A stretch of DNA of 35,892 nucleotides from Oligoflexales bacterium (GTDB taxonomy: Bacteria; Myxococcota_A; UBA9042; DTJE01). Shown one piece after another: positions 14,923 through 21,838 of the stretch. Position 1 is the first letter of the stretch. The number at the start of each line of letters is the position of its first letter. The notes under the pieces are model-generated. The model was not told the origin of the DNA. It did not search any database and saw only the letters and a list, made by a program, of their open reading frames with translations. The stretch spans positions 1-35,892 of the forward strand of contig DUVQ01000053.1 of NCBI GenBank assembly GCA_012840965.1, read 5' to 3'. The position numbers and the translations under genes were made by a program.

Positions 14923-17694
14923 ATGACAGGTAAATGGAGTTTCCCGGGAAGTAAATGGTGGAAATTTGATTTCCACACGCACACTCCCATGTCTAGTGAT
15001 TACGGTCGGGGGGATGAATCATTAAAGAACACCCAACCGGAAGAATGGCTTCAGAATGCAATGCAATCTGGGCTCGATTGTGTTGTGGTAACTGACCACC
15101 ACTCGGGTGACTGGATTGATGTACTGAAAGCCAAAAATAGGGAGCTGCAACAGTGTGAAACAAAGCCCGATTGGTACCGGGAGCTGACCATTTTTCCAGG
15201 GGTTGAGATTACAGTTGCTGAAAGTAGTGGCCGAGTCCATTTGTTGGCCGTTTTTGACCCAACCTGTGATGGTAATAAGGTGACCGGTGTTCTAGGGAGA
15301 TTTGGAATTACTGGCGGTCATGGTGATGATCAGAACACATCTACGACCACAAGTTTTTTAAAGACGGTTCAAAGGATCACTGACGAAGGCGGGGTTGCTA
15401 TCGCCGCTCATATCAACGGGGCAAATGGTTTGCTTGGGAACGCCAGAACTCTCAAGCCAGGGCTTGAGTCAAGCTTAGAAGCTTTATCAGCTGCAGAGTT
15501 TTGCGATCTTCATAGATTCGACGATTTGGACCCGCAATTGAAAAGGGCTGTTGATCGTCTTGCAAAAGTGGCCGGTTCTGATGCCCATAAGCCCGATGAA
15601 ATCGGGAGGTACTTCAGTTGGCTCAAAATGAGTCAGCCCACTATTGAAGGTTTGCGACTAGCGTTGTTGGATCACGAGTTTTGTGTAAAGAATCAGGAGG
15701 AGGACCCCAATCATCTGCCCGGTATTTTCTTGTCGAAGCTGACTATCAAGGCTATGAGACACTGTGGCCGCGTTAATGACAAACCATTTTTTATCCAGTT
15801 GCATCCGCATTTTAATTCAATCATTGGTGGACGTGGAACCGGAAAATCCACTGTGCTCGAATCTATCCGGATCGTTACTCGGCGTGATCATAATTTGGCA
15901 ATCGAAGCTCCCAGAGTGAAGGATGAACTGGATAAGTTCATGCAGCTGTCACAGCGCAAAGGTGTCATGTTGAATGAGACGGAAATCCTGCTTGAGCTTA
16001 ACCGGCGTGGCAAGAATTATCGGCTGCGGTGGCGATTTGATGGCCAAGGCGCTGTGTTGGAGGAGCAAAACAACAGTGATTGGCAAGTAGTCGAACCAGG
16101 TGATATTAGGGGGCGGTTTCCGATAAGCATTTTCAGCCAAAAACAGATCAACGAACTTGCTTCAAACCCGCGAGGGCTTTTGGAGGTTGTTGACCGTTCG
16201 CCAGAGGTAGATCGGGCGGAGTGGAACTCACGCTGGGAAGGTGTCAAAAGTCAGTTCTTACAACTAAGGGAGCGAAGGAGAGGGCTATTACTGCAGCTTG
16301 CTGGTGAACAGGAAATTCGAGCAAGGCTTAGGGACCTAGAAAGCGATCTAAAGCAATACGAGGAAAAGGGTCATGGAGAGGTACTGAAACATTACCAAAA
16401 GCGCAATCAGCAACAGTACGGCCTTGCCGATCCTGAGGTTTTTGACAATCTATCATCCGGCATAAGGAAGTTGATATCCAACGCTGTGCTGTCCGACTTT
16501 CCTTCACACTTATTCGATCAGCAAGATGAAACTACCGCCGTGATGAAGGCGATTCACGAACGGGCCGAACAAGGGCTAACACAGATTTGTGAAAGGCTTG
16601 GCGAGTTGGCCAATACGGTTGATGAACTAAGGGATAAAAGGAAAAACGCGATTCGTGACAGCAAATGGTACCAGGTAGTGCAGGCTAGTGAAGCTGCGTA
16701 TGAAGCGCTGGTCAAAGAATATGAGGAAAAAAAGAGCCAACTAAGCATTTACCTTTATGGAGAGTGGGTCGCACAGCGTAACCAATTGCAACAGCAGTTG
16801 AGAACCATGGATTCGATTCGCAAGGAAATTGAGTTGATCGACACGCAGATTGAGGCATTCTTGGCGAACTTCGAGACACTGCGCCGTGAATTATTCGAAA
16901 AAAGAAAAGGTTTTATCAACAGAGTTATCGGAACCAGTGCTTTTGTGCGAATGGATTTGGTTCAATATGGTGATGTTAGTTCATTAGAAGATGACTATCG
17001 CTCGATATTGAGTCTTGATGATGGCAAGTTCGTAAGTTCCGTATGTGACCGAGAAAACAGTCAGGGCCTTCTGTGGGAGCTCGCCACATGGGACGAAGCT
17101 AAAACTCCTGAATCTGATTTGCGGGACCTGATCTTACAAATTAAAACGAAGACCTTCGATATAGCTAAAGGGCAAGTTGCTGGCTATCATGGTGCGTTTG
17201 ATAACCGCTTGAAAAAACTACTGGAAACTCAACCTGCGGTTTTCGATCAACTTGATGTATGGTGGCCCGAAGACATGTTGAGGGTCAAGTATTCAAAAGA
17301 CCCGAACTCTGGCAAATTCGATGACCTTGAAAAAGGGTCTGCCGGGCAGAAAGCAGCAGCGATTCTTGCATTCTTATTGAGCCATGGTGACGAACCGCTG
17401 ATAATAGATCAACCAGAGGACGATCTGGATAACGCATTGATCTATGACCTCATTGTTAAGCAGATCCACGAGAACAAGAACAGACGCCAGCTTATCATTG
17501 TTACTCACAATCCCAATATCGTTGTTAACGGCGATTCTGAGTTGGTGCATGTCCTAAAATTTGAAAACGGTCAGGTACAAATTGACCAACAAGGCGGCCT
17601 TGATGTACCAATCATACGGGAGATGATTTGCACCATAATGGAAGGTGGCCGACAGGCGTTTGAGAAGCGCTACAAACGCATAGCTGGGGGTTAG
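14923..17694 (+). CDS. TrlF/Ppl-like PHP-domain phosphoesterase-SMC-type ATPase
   Basis: Single-chain protein of 924 residues with an N-terminal PHP domain and an SMC/ABC-like ATPase. PHP metal-binding motifs: FDFHTHTP (H18, H20), VVTDHHSGDW, FPGVEITV, HLLAVFDP, GVAIAAHIN and AGSDAHKPDEIG. The ATPase has Walker A IGGRGTGKST near residue 303, a long coiled coil (about 410-640), the signature GSAGQKAAA near 805, Walker B PLIIDQPEDDLDN near 825 and the switch IIVTHNPNI. This matches TrlF-family ATPases and the PHP-SMC architecture of the Ppl anti-phage protein. The open frame extends up to 14296, but ATG 14923 has GGAGG (about 14911-14915) at ideal spacing and fits the PHP start. The next gene follows after two bases. 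Predicted role: ATP-controlled cleavage of nucleic acid or nucleotides on infection. Confidence 0.85.
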   Translation: MTGKWSFPGSKWWKFDFHTHTPMSSDYGRGDESLKNTQPEEWLQNAMQSGLDCVVVTDHHSGDWIDVLKAKNRELQQCETKPDWYRELTIFPGVEITVAESSGRVHLLAVFDPTCDGNKVTGVLGRFGITGGHGDDQNTSTTTSFLKTVQRITDEGGVAIAAHINGANGLLGNARTLKPGLESSLEALSAAEFCDLHRFDDLDPQLKRAVDRLAKVAGSDAHKPDEIGRYFSWLKMSQPTIEGLRLALLDHEFCVKNQEEDPNHLPGIFLSKLTIKAMRHCGRVNDKPFFIQLHPHFNSIIGGRGTGKSTVLESIRIVTRRDHNLAIEAPRVKDELDKFMQLSQRKGVMLNETEILLELNRRGKNYRLRWRFDGQGAVLEEQNNSDWQVVEPGDIRGRFPISIFSQKQINELASNPRGLLEVVDRSPEVDRAEWNSRWEGVKSQFLQLRERRRGLLLQLAGEQEIRARLRDLESDLKQYEEKGHGEVLKHYQKRNQQQYGLADPEVFDNLSSGIRKLISNAVLSDFPSHLFDQQDETTAVMKAIHERAEQGLTQICERLGELANTVDELRDKRKNAIRDSKWYQVVQASEAAYEALVKEYEEKKSQLSIYLYGEWVAQRNQLQQQLRTMDSIRKEIELIDTQIEAFLANFETLRRELFEKRKGFINRVIGTSAFVRMDLVQYGDVSSLEDDYRSILSLDDGKFVSSVCDRENSQGLLWELATWDEAKTPESDLRDLILQIKTKTFDIAKGQVAGYHGAFDNRLKKLLETQPAVFDQLDVWWPEDMLRVKYSKDPNSGKFDDLEKGSAGQKAAAILAFLLSHGDEPLIIDQPEDDLDNALIYDLIVKQIHENKNRRQLIIVTHNPNIVVNGDSELVHVLKFENGQVQIDQQGGLDVPIIREMICTIMEGGRQAFEKRYKRIAGG

Positions 17695-17696
17695 GC

Positions 17697-18971
17697 ATGT
17701 TTGAGACCACAGATGAACTGCTGAAACAAATTAGGTTGGGGGAGGATTCCGCTCTTGAACTTAAGAACCTGAAATACAAGGGCGACCAAGTTAATGACCC
17801 ACACCGCGACAGTATGGCCAATGAGCTTGCTGCGATGGCGAACACGGCAAATGGAGTCTTTGTTTTAGGGGTTGAAGACGGCACGAGAACGGTGTTGGGC
17901 ATACCTTTGGACAAACTGGACGCGGTTGAGACTTGGGTGCGAGGCATATGTAATGACCTCATTACCCCCCCCCAGCTTTTTTGCCGGATTCGCAAGATTC
18001 CAGTCGTTGTCGAAGACGGTGTGGAACGAGTCATTATCAGAGTTGACGTTCCCAAAAGTCTTTATGTTCATAAAAGTCCTGGTGGTTACTATCACAGGAT
18101 TGGTAGTTCAAAACGCGAGATGACTCCCGATGTGCTAGCCAGACTTTTTCAGCAACGAAGTCAGGTCAGACTCATCCGTTTTGATGAGCAGTCGGTTACT
18201 ACTGCGCCCCGAGATTGTCTCGATAAGGCTTTGTGGGAAAAGTTTAAACCTCCGTACTCCTTAGACAGTGACGAAGACTTTTTACTTAAACTAAAACTGC
18301 TAACCCAGGACGATGATGGCAAAATATGTCCAAGTGTCAGTGGGATATTGATGGCTTGTAGGCAACCACAGGAATTTTTGACCAATGCTTTTATTCAGGC
18401 TGTTGCCTATCGGGGAACCGAGCGGAATGCTGCTTACCAGGAAGACGCGAGAGATATTGTTGGGCCTTTGGATGTTCAAATTGAAGAGGCCTACGAGTTC
18501 GTTAAAAAAAATATGAGGGTTTACGCGGTGAAGGAACCCGCACGACGTGAGATTCCACAATTTGCCATGCAAGCAGTATTTGAAGCATTGGTAAATGCCG
18601 TTGCTCATAGGGACTATTCGATTCAAAATTCTAAGGTTCGATTACATATGTTCGCTGATCGCCTTGAGATTTTTTCTCCCGGCGCGATTCCAAATACAAT
18701 GACGATTGAAAGCCTCCCGCTTCGTCAGGTGGCTCGTAATGAACTGCTGACGAGTTTGCTTGCTCGCTGTCCTGTACCGTTTGCAGACTACAAGGGTGAC
18801 CGCAATTTTCTGATGGACAAGCGTGGCGAAGGTGTACCTATCATCCTGTCTGAAAGCAAAAAGTTGTCGGGACGGGTTCCGGAATATCGCCAGATTGATG
18901 ATACAGAACTCCTATTGACCATATTCGCAAAAGAGCGGCCTCAGGAAGCCAGTGGTACGACCAAGCAGTAA
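17697..18971 (+). CDS. AlbA_2 (Schlafen-like) / HATPase_c_4 protein, second paralogue
   Basis: 424 residues. The N-terminal AlbA_2 domain (residues about 15-130) has ALELKNLKYKG, ANELAAMANTANGVFVLGVEDG and VPKSLYVHKSPGGYYHRIGSS. The C-terminal HATPase_c_4 domain has AVFEALVNAVAHRDYS and LHMFADRLEIFSPGAIP, then RGEGVPIIL. It has the same architecture as the gene at 10890 but is clearly diverged. It starts two bases after the PHP-ATPase stop and almost certainly shares its transcript, so it is the probable partner of that enzyme. It is a candidate second component not described for Ppl, which I know as a single-gene system. Intact, with a canonical N box (ALVNAVAHRDY). Confidence 0.8.
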   Translation: MFETTDELLKQIRLGEDSALELKNLKYKGDQVNDPHRDSMANELAAMANTANGVFVLGVEDGTRTVLGIPLDKLDAVETWVRGICNDLITPPQLFCRIRKIPVVVEDGVERVIIRVDVPKSLYVHKSPGGYYHRIGSSKREMTPDVLARLFQQRSQVRLIRFDEQSVTTAPRDCLDKALWEKFKPPYSLDSDEDFLLKLKLLTQDDDGKICPSVSGILMACRQPQEFLTNAFIQAVAYRGTERNAAYQEDARDIVGPLDVQIEEAYEFVKKNMRVYAVKEPARREIPQFAMQAVFEALVNAVAHRDYSIQNSKVRLHMFADRLEIFSPGAIPNTMTIESLPLRQVARNELLTSLLARCPVPFADYKGDRNFLMDKRGEGVPIILSESKKLSGRVPEYRQIDDTELLLTIFAKERPQEASGTTKQ

Positions 18972-19017
18972 CAGGTCGGGGCAGTGAGGCGCTAATGCTA
19001 AAACGAGTGCTTGCTGA

Positions 19018-19066
19018 ACTCAGAACTGTACTGGATAGTCGCACCTAGAGGTTCTGAGTATTATTT
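19018..19066 (+). terminator. Hairpin downstream of the PHP-ATPase/AlbA_2 pair
   Basis: ACTCAGAAC (19018-19026) pairs perfectly with GTTCTGAGT (19051-19059) and is followed by ATTATTTT. The loop is long (24 bases), so it is not a classic intrinsic terminator, but the position after the last gene of the pair fits a transcript end. Confidence 0.4.
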
Positions 19067-19129
19067 TCACCAATTATTATTGCACACACAGATAGGGACA
19101 ATTTAACCAAGCATTAAAGCCCAATGCTA

Positions 19130-19171
19130 AGGCAAAAGCTTGCCTGCCGTTTGGTGTTTTTTTGCTATGAT
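19130..19171 (+). promoter_or_regulatory. Promoter and operator-like dyad ahead of the restriction-modification genes
   Basis: TG at 19163-19164 followed by C and TATGAT (19166-19171) is an extended -10. Upstream, AGGCAA (19130-19135) and TTGCCT (19140-19145) form a 6-bp inverted repeat around AAGC, about where a regulator or RNA polymerase would contact the -35 side. The leader to ATG 19308 is long (about 130 bases) and can form AGCTG/CAGCT near 19250. There is no separate controller-protein gene, so autoregulation by the methylase is possible. Inference from sequence only. Confidence 0.35.
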
Positions 19172-19307
19172 AGTCTGTCTGTGATACCTGTAGCGTGGTG
19201 ATGGATTTGGGGCCTGAAGACTGATGATTGAACGTTGAGGGGCTGCCTAGCTGTTTTGCGATCAGCTGTGGCGGGGGCCGTTAATTGGCAAAGAAAGGCG
19301 AAATGCC

Positions 19308-21047
19308 ATGTCGAGCCTGACACAATTGAATCTTTTTGAGCTGCCTGATGCTTCTGCGTTTCCTAGGCCTGTGGCGGTCGGTAATGCGGTTGAAGCGTTG
19401 GCTTCTAATAGTACCGTAGAGGCCCGAGGGGCTGTTTTTACTCGCGTTGAGGTCGTGGATTTTATTCTCGATTTGGTTGGTTATGTCGCTGGCGAACCGT
19501 TGCATCTTCGTCGTATTTTGGAGCCTTCTTTTGGGGCTGGTGATTTTCTTTTTCCAATTGTTGAGCGGCTGCTTGGGGCGTGGCGGGCGTATGGTGGAAA
19601 CGTTGCCTTGGCTGAGGCTGAGTTGCGAAACGCGGTTTGTGGGGTGGAACTGCATAGAGAAACGTTTGTTTCTACACGTAAGGCCGTTGTAAATCGACTT
19701 GTAAAAGAGGGGATTTCGCAAACAGTGGCCTGTGGTCTTGCTGACCAATGGTTGATTCAGGGGGATTTCCTTCTGGAGCGACAAAATGGCTGCTTTGATT
19801 TCGTCGTTGGTAACCCTCCATATATCCGGCAGGAACTGATTCCCGCGCCATTGCTTTCAGAGTACCGTCGTCGTTATCAGACGATGTATGACCGCGCTGA
19901 TATTTACATTCCGTTTATTGAGCGTTCGCTTTCTTTGCTTAATCAAGGCGGAAATCTTGGTTTTATCTGTGCTGATCGATGGATGAAAAACCGCTATGGC
20001 GGTCCGTTGAGGGAGCTCATTTCAACAGGTTTTCACCTAAAAGCCTATGTTGATATGGTGGATACCAACGCCTTTCACGCCGAAGTCAGCGCCTATCCGG
20101 CGATCACAGTGATTTCTAGGACAAAAGCAGGCCCAACGCGCATTACCCATCGGCCCAAGATTGAGAAAGTGGCGCTGTCGCATGTTGCCGTCGAAATCAA
20201 CTCGGCGACTCTTGCCAAAGATTCGTGTGTGCGGGAAATAGCTGGCGTGGTGAACGGTTCAGATCCGTGGCTTTTGGAAGCTTGTGACCAAATGTCATTG
20301 ATTCGGCGTCTTGAAAGCCAGTTCCCAGTATTAGAACAGGTTGGCTGTAAGGTCGGGATCGGTGTTGCCACGGGGGCGGATAAGGTGTTTATCGGGTCTT
20401 TCGAGGCTCTTAAAGTCGAACCTGACCGTAAGCTTCCCTTGGTCACTACCCGGGACATTCAATCCGGAGAAGTAATCTGGCAAGGCAAAGGTGTCATTAA
20501 TCCGTTTGCAAAAGACGGCAGTCTTGTTGACTTGCGGGATTACCCCAGGCTGGCCAAATACCTTGAGTCACACAAGGCGATAATTGCAAAGCGCCACTGT
20601 GCTTTAAAGAAACCGTCAAATTGGTACCGGACGATTGACCGGATATGGCCGGAGCTGACCAGCAAGCCGAAGTTGCTGATACCTGACATTAAGGGGGAAA
20701 CCCACGTTGTTTTTGAGCCGGGCCAATTCTATCCACACCACAACCTTTACTACGTCGTTTCAGATACTTGGGATTTGCGGGCCTTGCAAGCAGTATTACT
20801 TTCCAGTATCGCCAAGCTATTTGTGAAGACCTATTCAACGAAAATGCGTGGCGGTTACCTACGCTTTCAAGCGCAGTACCTGAGGCGCATCCGGATTCCC
20901 CTCTGGCAGGACGTGTCCCTAAATCAGCGGCAGGAACTGATCTCCGCCGCCGCCTCCCGCGACCGTGACGCCTGCAACAGAGCGGTTTTCAAGCTATACA
21001 AGCTAAATGAACAAGAACGTTGCGCGCTTGGCGGGAAAGGAGAATGA
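19308..21047 (+). CDS. N6-adenine DNA methyltransferase of an XhoI/PaeR7I-type system
   Basis: Class-gamma N6-adenine methyltransferase. The cofactor motif I region is [16 protein letters not shown] and the catalytic motif IV is [11 protein letters not shown] (N169-P-P-Y172). The C-terminal half carries a TaqI/Eco57I-like target-recognition region ([32 protein letters not shown]). 579 residues, intact. It lies directly before a PaeR7I/XhoI-family endonuclease, so it should methylate adenine in CTCGAG and protect the host. Methylase before nuclease, with the nuclease ATG a few bases past the stop, ensures protection first. The start ATG 19308 has a weak AAAGG upstream. Confidence 0.85.
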   Translation: MSSLTQLNLFELPDASAFPRPVAVGNAVEALASNSTVEARGAVFTRVEVVDFILDLVGYVAGEPLHLRRILEPSFGAGDFLFPIVERLLGAWRAYGGNVALAEAELRNAVCGVELHRETFVSTRKAVVNRLVKEGISQTVACGLADQWLIQGDFLLERQNGCFDFVVGNPPYIRQELIPAPLLSEYRRRYQTMYDRADIYIPFIERSLSLLNQGGNLGFICADRWMKNRYGGPLRELISTGFHLKAYVDMVDTNAFHAEVSAYPAITVISRTKAGPTRITHRPKIEKVALSHVAVEINSATLAKDSCVREIAGVVNGSDPWLLEACDQMSLIRRLESQFPVLEQVGCKVGIGVATGADKVFIGSFEALKVEPDRKLPLVTTRDIQSGEVIWQGKGVINPFAKDGSLVDLRDYPRLAKYLESHKAIIAKRHCALKKPSNWYRTIDRIWPELTSKPKLLIPDIKGETHVVFEPGQFYPHHNLYYVVSDTWDLRALQAVLLSSIAKLFVKTYSTKMRGGYLRFQAQYLRRIRIPLWQDVSLNQRQELISAAASRDRDACNRAVFKLYKLNEQERCALGGKGE

Positions 21048-21049
21048 CA

Positions 21050-21790
21050 ATGGCAATTGACCTCGTGGATTATGAGCGAAAGGCTCGTGAAGCGGTGCAG
21101 GCGTTTTGGACAAACAGGAAAGCCGCTAGGCAGAGACAGATTGAGTCGGGTAAGGATGATCAGGGCGAGCGTGGTGGTGTGACGGCTGGCAAAAACATGG
21201 ACGGGTTTATCGCCTTAGTACTCGACATTGTTTGTGCTAACGGACTTGCTCATGCCGACATACATCAGAAACGCTCTGTTCTTACATTGCCAGGCTTCTT
21301 TAGACCAACTAAACAGTGGGATTTGTTAGTCGTTCACAAGGGGCAACTGGTCGCAGCTATCGAATTTAAAAGCCAAGTCGGACCCTCCTTTGGCAACAAT
21401 TTCAATAACCGAGCGGAAGAGGCCATCGGCACAGCCCATGATCTGTGGATGGCTTATCGACAAGGAGCGTTTGGCCAACAGCCCCGTCCGTTTGTCGGAT
21501 GGATGATACTAGTTGAGGATGCTCCCCAATCCCGGTCTTCGGTCAGGGATAGCTCCCCTCATTTTCCGGTGTTTGAAGAATTCAAGGGCTCTTCCTATCT
21601 CAAACGGTACGATTTGCTGTGCCAGAAGCTTGCATTGGAGCAGCTCTACTCAGCCGCTTCCGTGATTACATCTCCTCGAACTGCCGCTGACAGTGGTGAT
21701 TTTTCCTCATTGTCATCAATGACCAGCCTTAAGACCTTCGTCACCTGTTTGGCGGGACATATTGCGGCCGAGGCTGCAAGGCTTGGATGA
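21050..21790 (+). CDS. Type II restriction endonuclease, PaeR7I/XhoI family
   Basis: Full-length member of the XhoI family (PF04555), predicted to cut C^TCGAG. The nuclease core is visible: W90-D91-LLVV, then [10 protein letters not shown] with E105 and K107 (PD-ExK), followed by the family stretch [19 protein letters not shown] and [12 protein letters not shown]. From ATG 21050 the protein is 246 residues, the length I recall for PaeR7I. GGAG at about 21039-21042 is better spaced for ATG 21050 than for ATG 21044, which overlaps the methylase stop. Intact, so the pair is probably active. It is the last gene of the island and ends 48 bases from the convergent lipoprotein gene. Confidence 0.85.
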   Translation: MAIDLVDYERKAREAVQAFWTNRKAARQRQIESGKDDQGERGGVTAGKNMDGFIALVLDIVCANGLAHADIHQKRSVLTLPGFFRPTKQWDLLVVHKGQLVAAIEFKSQVGPSFGNNFNNRAEEAIGTAHDLWMAYRQGAFGQQPRPFVGWMILVEDAPQSRSSVRDSSPHFPVFEEFKGSSYLKRYDLLCQKLALEQLYSAASVITSPRTAADSGDFSSLSSMTSLKTFVTCLAGHIAAEAARLG

Positions 21791-21838
21791 GCCTCGAATA
21801 CGCCTCGATTCTTCCTGACAAATCGCACGCCCCCCCAA

